Shown: piece after piece, positions 49,000 through 57,599 of the stretch
Numbering within the stretch: the stretch's first letter is position 1
How the letters are laid out: each line of letters opens with the position of its first letter
Origin: Lachnospiraceae bacterium
GTDB taxonomy: Bacteria; Bacillota; Clostridia; Lachnospirales; Lachnospiraceae
Reading direction: 5' to 3'
NCBI GenBank assembly: GCA_022791575.1
Contig: JAAVZI010000059.1
Location: 1-62,833 of the forward strand
Length of the DNA: 62,833 nt
Notes under the pieces: model-generated
What the model was told of the DNA's origin: nothing
Databases searched by the model: none
Seen by the model: only the letters and a program-made list of their open reading frames with translations
Program-made: the position numbers and the translations under genes

Positions 49000-49706
49000 T
49001 CACCTACACCTCGTTTTTCCAAAGTATCCAATATTATTTTTTGTACTGCTTTTTTATCATATTTACCATTTAAATTGCAGGGAAGTGAAACACATTCAAC
49101 AAAGCAGCGTGGAATTTCATACAATGCTAAAACATCCTTCAACTGCCTTCTAAAATCTTTTTTTGCTGCTTTTTCTATTGTATATAAGCAGCCAATCAAT
49201 TGATTACCATGAAAGCTGACTTTTACAACCATACATTCCAAAATATCCGTATGCCTTAGTATTTGTTTTTCCACTTCACTTGGATAGATTTATGAGAATC
49301 AATAATCATCACGTCATCAATCCGATCTACAATATGAAGCTCGCCATTTTCGTCCCAATACCCAACATCCCCGGTATTTAACCAGCCCTTATATAAGGAA
49401 ACTTGTTTTTCAAATCCAGAAATATATCCTGAAAAGCGGCTTAATGTATGAACATGAATGATTCCATATTCATTGGTTGATAAAATATTTCCCTGATTAT
49501 CCACAATCGCAATATCAACACCCTTGATTGCATATCCAACTGAAGTTCCCCTGCAGCCCTTTCTTTGCGACGCAACTCTTGGTCCTGCTTCCGATAAACC
49601 ATACACATTATATAATGGAATCCCTTTGAAAATCGCATTGCTGCTTCATATGTTTGTTCTTCGAGTATGGAACCAGACACATAAATTGCCTTTAACGAGG
49701 TGTTCG
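48996..49706 (-). pseudogene. AMP-binding acyl-CoA synthetase/NRPS-like ligase, 3' fragment with frameshifts
   Basis: Three frame segments join into one C-terminal half: SLKAIYVSGSILEEQTYEAA (from about 49704), then YGLSEAGPRVASQ (about 49606) through GWLNTGDVGYWDENGELHIVDRIDD, then VEKQILRHTDILECMVV to GKYDKKAVQKI (to 48996). The frameshifts lie near 49620-49640 and 49275-49300. The signature motifs of adenylating enzymes (YGLSEAG; TGD; DR-DD; final GK-Lys) are present. The N-terminal half is missing; its place is taken by a group II intron-like remnant. Confidence 0.8.
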
Positions 49707-49840
49707 TAGGCTCAAGAACTTTGTTACACCACTTCCTCCATCTATACCATTACTGATACCGACTTGTGGTTCACTACACTTGGCGGTAAAAACCCGTGGC
49801 TGGACTTGCACCAGCAAGATTAGTGCCATGCTCGGCACAC
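49707..49840 (-). mobile_element. 5' remnant of a group II intron (probably IIC)
   Basis: On the minus strand the sequence opens GTGTGCCGAGCATGGCAC (49840-49823) and continues with GGTGCAAGTCCAGCCACGGG and CACAAGTCGGTATCAGTAAT, which I recognise as domain I of bacterial group II introns. No reverse transcriptase, domain V or 3' end follows: the intron stops at the AMP-ligase remnant. It starts directly after a terminator hairpin, the known preference of group IIC introns. Confidence 0.6.
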
Positions 49841-49882
49841 AAAGAAAGAACTTCACAATAAAAGAAGTTTTTGCGAAGTTCT
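49841..49882 (-). terminator. terminator of the SGNH hydrolase gene
   Basis: AGAACTTC (49847-49854) and GAAGTTCT (49875-49882) form a stem; the loop contains GAAGTTTTTGCG. On the minus strand the stem is followed by TTCTTT and then the intron-like GTGTG. It lies 17 bp after the SGNH stop. Confidence 0.6.
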
Positions 49883-49898
49883 CATTTCAGATTCTTTC

Positions 49899-50567
49899 CT
49901 ATTTCTTATCATACAAAATTCCATTCACCGCTTTCAACCATTCCATAGCAATCAGCCCATGCCCATTCTCGGTTGGATGCACACCGTCCCAGGACCAGTA
50001 TTCCGGTTCTATCTCCTGACAGCGGCGGTCGAATTCTTTCTGCAGTGGCACAAATATCGCATGAAAATCCCCAGCCAGCTTCTGTACCACCTCGGCATAG
50101 CCAGTGACGCACTCACGCCATATCTCATATTCCTTCCTCAGCTTCCCAGCTTTACATACAAACGGCTCCATTAAAATCAGCCGGCATTCCGGCAATTCCT
50201 GATATACCTCTTCTAACATCTGCCGATACAGGCGTTCATACTTCTCCTTCGGTGTTGGAAAATAATCGTTCTTATCAATCGGACCATCATTCACCCCAAC
50301 TAGAATACTTAAAATATCCGGCCGAATCGGCAACAGATCTGTTTCCAATCTGGCATATAAATCTATAATTCGATTGCCTGACACACCCTTATTGCGGAAA
50401 TGAAACCTCTTTTCAGGGTACCGGCTGCCCAGAATTCCATTAATAATATAGGCGTAACTGTGTCCCATCTGATGGTTTAAATCCCACTCCTGTTCTTTCT
50501 TTTTATAACGGTTTCCATCCGTAATACTGTCACCTGTAAATAATATTATAGTCTCTTTCTGTTCCAT
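49899..50567 (-). CDS. SGNH/GDSL hydrolase
   Basis: A 222-aa lipase/esterase-like protein. Block I is GDSITDG (residues 12-18; Ser14 nucleophile), the block III-like GVND lies near residue 87, and the C-terminal DGVHPTENGH (near 194) holds the Asp-His pair. No signal peptide, so it is probably cytosolic; the substrate (an acyl or acetyl ester) is unknown. The ATG is 38 bp inside the 3' end of truA, with GGAGG ahead, so the two are coupled. Confidence 0.9.
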   Translation of the reverse strand: MEQKETIILFTGDSITDGNRYKKKEQEWDLNHQMGHSYAYIINGILGSRYPEKRFHFRNKGVSGNRIIDLYARLETDLLPIRPDILSILVGVNDGPIDKNDYFPTPKEKYERLYRQMLEEVYQELPECRLILMEPFVCKAGKLRKEYEIWRECVTGYAEVVQKLAGDFHAIFVPLQKEFDRRCQEIEPEYWSWDGVHPTENGHGLIAMEWLKAVNGILYDKK

Positions 50568-51300
50568 ATCCTACCTCCATCAGGCACAGACCCTGAGCCG
50601 GTGCCGTAAAGCCAGCAAGCTCCCGCTTCTTTCCTTCCAGAACAGCGGCCATTTCCTCTGGCTCTCGTTTTCCAAGCCCTGTCTCTATCAGCGTTCCAGC
50701 CAGAATCCGCACCATATTGTATAAAAATCCATCTCCATAGAAATCCAAATAAATTTTCCCATCCTCCCTGACAGCCTCAATGGTATAGACTGTCCGGACC
50801 GTGGATTTCTTCATCCGCTTTAATGAACAAAAGCTTCTATAGTCATGCGTACCGCATAGATTCTGCGCTGCTTTCTGTATCTTCTCCAAATTCAGCTCTT
50901 CTAATATCTGATATGCATACTTTCTGCTAAATACGTCACGCACGGCTCCGTTGTCAATGATATAACGATACCATTTCCACCTAGCATTCAAACGGCTGTG
51001 AAACCTCTCGTTGACCTCCTGCAGCTCCAACACCGCCATATCTCTCGGCAGATATGCATTCGCCTTTTGGCACATGTCGGATACCGGCATAGAGCTTTCG
51101 GTATGAAAATGAAATACCTGTCCTTTCGCGTGTACGCCAGCATCCGTCCTTCCTGCTCCATGAATCTCAATCTGTTCTTCCAGAAGCTTGCAGAACATTT
51201 GTTCCACCTTCTCCTGAATCGTATTTCTGGTGTTGCCCTGCCTCTGCCAGCCATTATAAGCCCCACCGTCATAAGCAAGAATTCCCTTGATATTTCTCAT
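50530..51300 (-). CDS. truA: tRNA pseudouridine(38-40) synthase
   Basis: A 256-aa TruA with the catalytic Asp in GAGRTDAGVHA (near residue 52), the LNARWKWYRYII segment near 104 and LYNMVRILAGTLIETG near 207. It modifies uridines in the anticodon arm of tRNAs. It lies downstream of aspS and its end overlaps the SGNH gene. Confidence 0.95.
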   Translation of the reverse strand: MRNIKGILAYDGGAYNGWQRQGNTRNTIQEKVEQMFCKLLEEQIEIHGAGRTDAGVHAKGQVFHFHTESSMPVSDMCQKANAYLPRDMAVLELQEVNERFHSRLNARWKWYRYIIDNGAVRDVFSRKYAYQILEELNLEKIQKAAQNLCGTHDYRSFCSLKRMKKSTVRTVYTIEAVREDGKIYLDFYGDGFLYNMVRILAGTLIETGLGKREPEEMAAVLEGKKRELAGFTAPAQGLCLMEVGYGTERDYNIIYR

Positions 51301-51381
51301 AAATTCCTCCCAGATCAGTCAAAGCATACATACGCCTCACGCCGCATAATTCCCCATTCTTCCAGCCAAATAGAACAAGCT

Positions 51382-53175
51382 TTATTCGTTCTCTTCCGGC
51401 TGAACTGCAATTGCAAGCTCCTCCAGCTGCTTTTCATCCACTACATCCGGCGCCTGTGTCATCAGGCAGGAAGCATCCTTGACCTTCGGAAATGCAATCA
51501 CCTCCCGAATGCTGTCCTCTTTCGCCATCAGCATAATCAGCCGATCTAGTCCATAGGCCAGTCCTGCATGAGGCGGTACTCCATACTGGAATGCATCCAT
51601 CAGAAATCCAAACTGCTCATGCGCTGCTTCCTTCGTAAATCCAAGTACCTCAAACATTTTCTCTTGAACATCATTCTGGAAAATTCTGACACTACCGCCG
51701 CCCAGTTCCGTTCCGTTCAGAACAATATCATACGCTTTCGCACGCACCGCTCCCGGATCACTATCCAGCTTGTCCAGATCCTCCTCCATCGGCATGGTAA
51801 ACGGATGATGCATAGCCACATAGCGATTCTGCTCCTCCGACCATTCCAACAAAGGAAATTCCGTAATCCAGATAAATTTATACTCATTTTTATCCAATAA
51901 ATCCAGGTTCCTTGCCAGTTCCAGACGAAGATTGCCCAGAACATCCCAAACCACTTTATTTTTATCCGCTGCAAAGAACAACAGATCCCCCGGCTCTCCA
52001 TCCATTGCAGATACCAGACTCTGCAGCTCTTCTTCCGTCATAAACTTTGCAAATGAGGACTTATAACTTCCATCCTCCTGTACACTTAAATAAGCCAGCC
52101 CTTTCGCCCCAAAATCTTTCGCAAATTTCACCAAACTATCAATTTTTTTCCTCGGCATAGTACCTTGTCCTTTGGCATTAATTCCCCTGACTGAGCCCCC
52201 CTGCTCCAGCGCCCCAGTAAATACACCAAACTCACAATCCTTCACAAGCTCCGAAACGTCCCTTAACTCCATACCAAACCGAATATCCGGCTTATCCGAG
52301 CCATAACGGTCCATCGCCTCCTGCCAGGTCATCCTCGGAATCGGCAGCGGCACCTCCACCCCAATTGTCTCCTCAAACACCTTTGCTAGAAGCCTCTCAT
52401 TCACATCAATCACATCATCAATATCCACAAACGACAATTCCATATCCACCTGTGTGAACTCCGGCTGCCGATCCGCACGCAGATCCTCATCCCGAAAACA
52501 TTTTGCAATCTGAAAATACCGGTCATAACCCGCACACATCAAAAGCTGTTTAAATAACTGCGGTGACTGCGGCAATGCATAAAAACATCCATGATGAATC
52601 CGACTGGGCACCAGATAATCCCTTGCCCCTTCCGGCGTACTCTTATTCAAAATCGGTGTCTCAATCTCCAAAAATCCCTCTTCTGCCAAAAATGTTCGTA
52701 TCCTCGTAGCAACCCTGCTTCTCATAATCAAATTCCGCTGCAGATCCGGCCTTCTCAAATCCAAATAACGATATTTCAACCGCACTTCATCCTTCGTCTG
52801 GCTATCCTCCTCAATCGGAAACGGCGGCGTCAATGACTCCGACAAAATCCTAAGCTCCACCGCCCGAATCTCAATATCCCCCGTAGGAAGATTCTCATTA
52901 ATCGCAGCCTCCCGCATTGCTACAGTCCCCACCACAGCAACCACATATTCACTCCTTAACTTCCCCGCTTTCTCAAACCCTGCTTCCCCAACATCCTTCG
53001 TATCAAATACAATCTGCAAAAGACCCGACCGATCCCTCAGATCCACAAAAATCAAACTTCCCAGGTTCCTCCTCTTCTGAACCCAGCCCATTACCACTAC
53101 TTTCTTACCAACATCCGCATTCGACACCTCCGTACACCTATGTGTCCGCTTTAACCCTGTCATTGATTCCGCCAT
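51382..53175 (-). CDS. aspS: aspartyl-tRNA synthetase
   Basis: The start at 53175 (MAESMTGLKRTHRC) is about 9 bp after AAGGAG; the ATG at 53184 overlaps that site. The 597-aa class II synthetase has an N-terminal OB anticodon domain (15-105), motif 2 FRDEDLRADRQPEFTQ near 220 and motif 3 AYGLDRL near 545, with the bacterial GAD insertion between. It charges tRNA-Asp. Confidence 0.97.
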   Translation of the reverse strand: MAESMTGLKRTHRCTEVSNADVGKKVVVMGWVQKRRNLGSLIFVDLRDRSGLLQIVFDTKDVGEAGFEKAGKLRSEYVVAVVGTVAMREAAINENLPTGDIEIRAVELRILSESLTPPFPIEEDSQTKDEVRLKYRYLDLRRPDLQRNLIMRSRVATRIRTFLAEEGFLEIETPILNKSTPEGARDYLVPSRIHHGCFYALPQSPQLFKQLLMCAGYDRYFQIAKCFRDEDLRADRQPEFTQVDMELSFVDIDDVIDVNERLLAKVFEETIGVEVPLPIPRMTWQEAMDRYGSDKPDIRFGMELRDVSELVKDCEFGVFTGALEQGGSVRGINAKGQGTMPRKKIDSLVKFAKDFGAKGLAYLSVQEDGSYKSSFAKFMTEEELQSLVSAMDGEPGDLLFFAADKNKVVWDVLGNLRLELARNLDLLDKNEYKFIWITEFPLLEWSEEQNRYVAMHHPFTMPMEEDLDKLDSDPGAVRAKAYDIVLNGTELGGGSVRIFQNDVQEKMFEVLGFTKEAAHEQFGFLMDAFQYGVPPHAGLAYGLDRLIMLMAKEDSIREVIAFPKVKDASCLMTQAPDVVDEKQLEELAIAVQPEENE

Positions 53176-53213
53176 TTTCCGCATCTCCTTTTATATCAAT
53201 TCTTCAATAGGTA

Positions 53214-53252
53214 ATTGCGAAAGTCATATTGAAAGCGACGAGTTTCGCAAAT
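53214..53252. repeat. inverted pair of TTGCGAAA motifs upstream of aspS
   Basis: AATTGCGAAAG (53213-53223) faces GAGTTTCGCAAAT (53240-53252). The 11-mer GAGTTTCGCAA recurs exactly at 60896-60906 and inverted at 60746-60756. Confidence 0.5.
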
Positions 53253-53462
53253 ATCTACAATTCTTCAAGATAATCCCGAAAATCCTGGTATAATACCAAT
53301 TTTCAAAATTATCCATAAATATTTTCCTCTGACTATACTACACCATCTTCCCAAAAATTTCAAGCAAATCCCACCCAATTCCCAACAAACCCTAATCTTT
53401 TACCTACAAACAACCTCCCTTCACAAATCCCCATCTTCCCAAAAGGCAGCCAATATGTAAAT

Positions 53463-53694
53463 GCCCCGGAGGAAAGCAGTGCTCCAATGGATGGATTTGC
53501 GGAAAAGATGTGATTTTCTCTGTGTTCCAGCACAAATCCAGCAATTCGCGGACATGGATGTCCGCGAAAGGTCCCTACTGAGCATGGATGCGAATAGGGA
53601 CCGGTTGCGTCCTCCTGAAACCCATTCCCGGAACACAGCCAGAAAATCCCATCTTTGCAGCTCCATCCATTGGGGCACTGCTTTCCTCCGGGGC
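53463..53694. repeat. 232-bp giant palindrome with nested hairpins
   Basis: The ends GCCCCGGAGGAAAGCAGTGC (53463-53482) and its complement (53675-53694) match nearly perfectly and the pairing continues inward (ATGGATGGA; GATTTTCTCTGTGTTCC against GGAACACAGCCAGAAAATC). Inside are TCGCGGACATGGATGTCCGCGA-type and GGTCCCTA/TAGGGACC hairpins, both with a CATGGATG core. It is not a simple terminator and has no ORF of its own. It looks like a dispersed structured element of Lachnospiraceae, inferred from its form. Confidence 0.75.
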
Positions 53695-53746
53695 CACGCC
53701 ACATCCCCCGCCATATCTTATTAATTCATTAATTTCGAAAACTCCC

Positions 53747-53830
53747 TTGACTTTTCCCCAAAATGTTGTAACATATATTAAGACACCATATTTTGTGGAT
53801 AATCCAAAACAAATACAAGATATAGTTTTA
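53747..53830 (+). promoter_or_regulatory. nrdD promoter with two NrdR-like boxes
   Basis: TTGACT (53747-53752) and TAACAT (53769-53774) form a likely promoter. ACACCATATTTTGTGG (53783-53798) and the weaker ACAAGATATAGTTTTA (53815-53830) resemble the NrdR consensus ACACWATATATWGTGT, start to start 32 bp, the usual spacing of paired NrdR boxes. Their position after the -10 box fits repression. Confidence 0.65.
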
Positions 53831-53844
53831 GAAGGGACACTATT

Positions 53845-56034
53845 ATGGAGAATGAAGTAAAAACAAAAGTCATCAAACGCAACGGTGAAGAAGTTGCTTT
53901 TGACGGAACCAAAATTATCAATGCGGTAAAAAAAGCCAACAATGAAGTTTCCAGAATCCACCAGCTCAATGAATACCAGATTGCTGCTATTGCAGAGAAT
54001 ATTGCAAATCAGGCAAATGAAGCTTCTCATGCAGTCAATGTGGAAGATATACAGGATATCGTGGAAACAGGCATTATGGAAATGCGCGGATACGAAGTAG
54101 CACAGAAATATGTACGCTACCGATACAAACGGGAACTAACGCGTAAATCCAACACAACAGACAACAGCATTTTATCGCTGCTCGACCAGATTAATGAAAA
54201 TGTCAAGCAGGAGAATTCCAACAAGAATCCGACCATTAACTCTACTCAAAGAGATTATATGGCTGGTGAAGTCAGCAAAGATCTGACCATGCGTGTTCTG
54301 CTGCCAGAGGATATTGTAAGGGCTCATGAAGAAGGTGTGATCCATTTTCATGATTCAGATTATTATGCCCAGAGAGAACATAATTGTGATTTAATTAATT
54401 TGGAAGATATGTTAATGAATGGAACCGTAATTAGTGAGACTCTGATCGAAAAACCTCACAGCTTCTTTACCGCCTGCAACGTAACCACTCAGATTGTTGC
54501 ACAGGTTGCCAGCAACCAGTACGGTGGCCAGTCCTTTACACTGGCACATCTTGCACCGTTTGTAGATATCAGCCGGCAGAAACTGCGCAGCAAGGTGATT
54601 GAGGAACGTACGGAATGCGGCGAAAGCCTGGATGAGGCCATCATTGCCAAGGTCACAGAACGTAGGCTGATGGATGAAATAAAAAGCGGCATTCAGACGA
54701 TTCAGTATCAGCTGATTACATTAATGACCTGTAACGGACAGGCGCCATTTGTAACTATGTTTATGTACCTGGATGAAGTGGAAGAAGGACGTCTTCGAGA
54801 CGATCTTGCCATGATTATTGAGGAAGTGCTCCGCCAGAGACTGCAAGGTGTCAAAAATGAGAAGGGGGCGTGGATTACTCCGGCATTTCCTAAATTAATC
54901 TATGTTCTGGATGAAGACAATATTCGGGAAGGTACTCCTTATTGGTATCTGACAGAGCTTGCTGCCAGATGTACAGCCAAACGTATGGTACCGGATTACA
55001 TTTCTGCAAAAATCATGAAGGAGCTGAAGCAGGGAGATGTCTATCCCTGTATGGGATGTCGTTCTTTTCTGACCGTCGAGGATTCTCAGAGAAACGCAGA
55101 CGGCAGCCATAAGTATTACGGCCGCTTTAATCAGGGCGTTGTTACTATTAATCTGGTAGATGTGGCTTGTTCTGCCAACGGCGATATGGAAAAGTTCTGG
55201 CATGTACTGGAAGAACGCTTGGAACTGTGCCACCGAGCTCTGCGGTGCAGACATGAGCGCCTTGTAGGGACAATCTCTGACGTAGCGCCGATTCTGTGGC
55301 AGAATGGTGCACTGGCACGTTTGAAAAAAGGAGAACCAATTGATCATCTGCTTTATAATGGCTATTCAACCATTTCCCTTGGTTATGCAGGACTTTATGA
55401 AATGTGTGTTCGTATGATCGGAAAGTCTCATACAGACCCGGAAGCCAAACCATTTGCCCTGAAAGTCATGCAGCGTCTTAACGATAAGTGCAGGGAATGG
55501 AAGGAGAAAGAACACATCAGTTACTCTGTTTACGGAACCCCTATGGAATCTACCACTTACCGCTTTGCCAAATGCCTGCAAAAACGGTTTGGTATGATAG
55601 AAGGTGTCACAGATAAAAATTATATTACAAACAGTTACCATGTACACGTTTCAGAAGAAATCGATGCATTCCACAAACTGGAGTTCGAAGCAGAATTCCA
55701 AAAGCTGTCGCCGGGCGGTGCAATCAGCTATGTGGAGGTCCCTAATATGCAGAACAACATTCCGGCCGTTTTATCTGTTATGCAGTTTATCTACGATCAC
55801 ATTATGTATGCTGAACTAAATACCAAAAGTGATTATTGTGAATGCTGCGGATTCGATGGTGAAATACGGATTATAGAAGAAGATTCTGGAAAACTGGTAT
55901 GGGAATGCCCGAACTGTGGTAACCGGGATCAGGATAAATTGTATGTAGCACGAAGAACCTGCGGTTATATCGGCACCCAGTTCTGGAATCAGGGCCGCAC
56001 TCAAGAGATTAAGGACCGGGTATTGCATCTTTAA
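53845..56034 (+). CDS. nrdD: anaerobic ribonucleoside-triphosphate reductase
   Basis: A 729-aa class III enzyme. An N-terminal ATP cone (about 5-95; KVIKRNGEEVAFDGTKI) gives allosteric control. The core includes HFHDSDYY and the catalytic Cys region CMGCRSF near residue 400. The zinc site CECCGF...CPNCGN (near 670-695) and the glycyl radical RTCGYIGTQF (Gly707) complete it. It makes dNTPs without oxygen, with NrdG as activase. Confidence 0.97.
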   Translation: MENEVKTKVIKRNGEEVAFDGTKIINAVKKANNEVSRIHQLNEYQIAAIAENIANQANEASHAVNVEDIQDIVETGIMEMRGYEVAQKYVRYRYKRELTRKSNTTDNSILSLLDQINENVKQENSNKNPTINSTQRDYMAGEVSKDLTMRVLLPEDIVRAHEEGVIHFHDSDYYAQREHNCDLINLEDMLMNGTVISETLIEKPHSFFTACNVTTQIVAQVASNQYGGQSFTLAHLAPFVDISRQKLRSKVIEERTECGESLDEAIIAKVTERRLMDEIKSGIQTIQYQLITLMTCNGQAPFVTMFMYLDEVEEGRLRDDLAMIIEEVLRQRLQGVKNEKGAWITPAFPKLIYVLDEDNIREGTPYWYLTELAARCTAKRMVPDYISAKIMKELKQGDVYPCMGCRSFLTVEDSQRNADGSHKYYGRFNQGVVTINLVDVACSANGDMEKFWHVLEERLELCHRALRCRHERLVGTISDVAPILWQNGALARLKKGEPIDHLLYNGYSTISLGYAGLYEMCVRMIGKSHTDPEAKPFALKVMQRLNDKCREWKEKEHISYSVYGTPMESTTYRFAKCLQKRFGMIEGVTDKNYITNSYHVHVSEEIDAFHKLEFEAEFQKLSPGGAISYVEVPNMQNNIPAVLSVMQFIYDHIMYAELNTKSDYCECCGFDGEIRIIEEDSGKLVWECPNCGNRDQDKLYVARRTCGYIGTQFWNQGRTQEIKDRVLHL

Positions 56035-56057
56035 TACGGGAAAGGCAGTAGAACACC

Positions 56058-56546
56058 ATGTATTATGGAACTATTAAAAAATATGATATTGCCAACGGAC
56101 CGGGGGTCCGGGTCAGCCTTTTTGTATCAGGCTGCCGGCACCACTGCAAAGGCTGTTTTAATGCCGAAACTTGGGATTTTCATTATGGACAGGCATTTAC
56201 AGCAGATACGGAAAAGAGAATTCTCGAAGCATTGAGTCCTTCCTATATACAAGGGTTTTCCCTTCTTGGAGGAGAACCCTTTGAGCCGGAGAACCAGCCA
56301 ACGCTTACCAGACTTCTTCAAACCATCCGCATACAGCTACCTGATAAAGATATATGGTGTTATACGGGTTATCTGTATGACAGAGACCTGATTCCGGGCG
56401 GAAAAGTATTCACAGAATTTACCCAGGAAATGCTCTCTTATATAGATGTTCTGGTTGATGGAGAATTTATCGAAGAACAGAAAGATATTTCTCTGCAGTT
56501 TCGCGGCAGCAGAAATCAGAGAATTATTAATCTAAATACCCACTAA
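56058..56546 (+). CDS. nrdG: anaerobic ribonucleotide reductase activating protein
   Basis: A 162-aa radical SAM activase with CRHHCKGC (Cys26, 30, 33; CxxxCxxC) binding the [4Fe-4S] cluster, GGEPF near residue 75, and the family's GPGVRVSLFVSGC lead-in. It generates the glycyl radical on NrdD. It lies 23 bp after nrdD in the same operon. Confidence 0.96.
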   Translation: MYYGTIKKYDIANGPGVRVSLFVSGCRHHCKGCFNAETWDFHYGQAFTADTEKRILEALSPSYIQGFSLLGGEPFEPENQPTLTRLLQTIRIQLPDKDIWCYTGYLYDRDLIPGGKVFTEFTQEMLSYIDVLVDGEFIEEQKDISLQFRGSRNQRIINLNTH

Positions 56547-56557
56547 GAGCTATAGAT

Positions 56558-56635
56558 AAAAAGCTGGCAGAGTCATGGGTATTCGGCACATTCTGCCGAT
56601 GTGCCGATACACTATGATCCTGCCAGCTTTTCTTT
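56558..56635. terminator. bidirectional terminator after nrdG
   Basis: AAAAAGCTGGCAG (56558-56570) pairs with CTGCCAGCTTTT (56620-56631); an inner TCGGCACAT/ATGTGCCGA stem lies within. It ends nrdDG and also the converging HD-GYP gene (stop at 56612). Confidence 0.75.
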
Positions 56636-57271
56636 GTATTTTTCCATCATTTCGAATATCTCTTCTACTTCAGTCTCATGAATCACCCTTTGAAATGCCA
56701 GGAATACCCGCATATCAAAATTTTTGACTTCATCAATCATAATAGCCACTGCTGTATCCTCATCAAAAGCACCTCGGTACATACGTTTCCCAATCAGAGC
56801 TGCGAATACATCACAAACTCTCAGAATCCTCGCTCCCATAGGAATATCCGTTCCCTGCAGTCCTTCAGGATATCCAGTTCCATCATAATTTTCATGATGA
56901 TATAAAACAGTATCCAGCACAATATCCGAATAGCCGTATTCCTTTAAAATCTCATAACTGAATCTGGAATGCATTCGTACATATTGCACCTCATCTGTAT
57001 CCAACTGGTGGTCTCCTACCATCTTCTGTACCTGTCTGAATTTCTTAATTGTACTGTATGGACTTGCTTCTACGTAGCTGTCTAAACGAATTTTTCCAAT
57101 GTCATGCATAATTCCTGCCACTGCCAGCTCATAACACAAACATTCTGGTATACCCATTTCCTTTCCTACCAGATATGCCAGCTTGCTGACAATAATACTA
57201 TGGGCAACAATCCCAATCATATCTTTCTCCAGAAATTCCCGCCCCACTACAAACTGTCTCAAATCCTTCAT
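56612..57271 (-). CDS. HD-GYP domain protein
   Basis: The ATG at 57271 (MKDLRQFVVGREFL) follows GAGAGG at 9 bp; a GTG at 57460 gives a 282-aa form but its extra part overlaps the RHH gene and lacks a ribosome binding site. The 219-aa protein is essentially one HD-GYP domain with HDIGKIRLD near residue 54, HSRFSYEIL near 98 and HHENYDGTGYP near 121. These domains hydrolyse cyclic di-GMP. The motifs for metal and substrate binding appear intact, with no attached sensor. Confidence 0.85.
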   Translation of the reverse strand: MKDLRQFVVGREFLEKDMIGIVAHSIIVSKLAYLVGKEMGIPECLCYELAVAGIMHDIGKIRLDSYVEASPYSTIKKFRQVQKMVGDHQLDTDEVQYVRMHSRFSYEILKEYGYSDIVLDTVLYHHENYDGTGYPEGLQGTDIPMGARILRVCDVFAALIGKRMYRGAFDEDTAVAIMIDEVKNFDMRVFLAFQRVIHETEVEEIFEMMEKYKEKLAGS

Positions 57272-57410
57272 CCTACATATCCTCTCTGCATCTATTATCC
57301 TTTTCACTGTCCGTTTCATTCCTGGCCAGCGATGTCTAAACCTGACATTTTTTCTAATAGCTCTGCCTTTCTTATCTTTTTGTAATGCTGTATGTATTTC
57401 TTCTCTCTTG

Positions 57411-57599
57411 TCAAGTAGAAAATCGGTCCGTGTGGTTCTTTTCCAAGATAATGGATACACCTTTCTGCACTACTTCAGTAATTGTCATTTTAGAAGAATC
57501 CGCATATTCTTTTAGTTTGTCATAATCCTCTGGCCTCATTCGAATACTCACAATCTTTTCTTTGGTAACTTCTGCCTTTGGTCTGCCTACTTTCGCCAT
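57411..57599 (-). CDS. ribbon-helix-helix (CopG/Arc type) protein
   Basis: A 62-aa protein: VSIRMRPEDYDKLKEYA (residues 17-33) is the RHH strand and first helix, and MTITEVVQKGVSIIL (38-52) the second helix. It is a small DNA-binding repressor or antitoxin-like protein; no toxin is beside it. AGGAGGGA precedes the ATG. It is just upstream of the HD-GYP gene and may regulate it. Confidence 0.85.
   Translation of the reverse strand: MAKVGRPKAEVTKEKIVSIRMRPEDYDKLKEYADSSKMTITEVVQKGVSIILEKNHTDRFST

Larger units (their letters stand above)
53176..53844. other. 669-bp intergenic region between aspS and nrdD
   Basis: Divergent promoters would lie here. It holds a TTGCGAAA inverted pair (53214-53252), a 232-bp palindromic element (53463-53694) and the nrdD promoter with NrdR-like boxes (53747-53830). 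Apparent ORFs inside the palindrome are on both strands of the same stem and are not counted as genes. Confidence 0.6.

Noticed and set aside
53421-53724. Overlapping ORFs on both strands of the 232-bp palindrome
   Set aside because: They mirror each other because the DNA is self-complementary; no ribosome binding site and no protein family.
57271-57460. N-terminal extension of the HD-GYP protein from a GTG at 57460
   Set aside because: It overlaps the RHH gene, lacks a ribosome binding site and looks unlike protein; the ATG at 57271 has GAGAGG.
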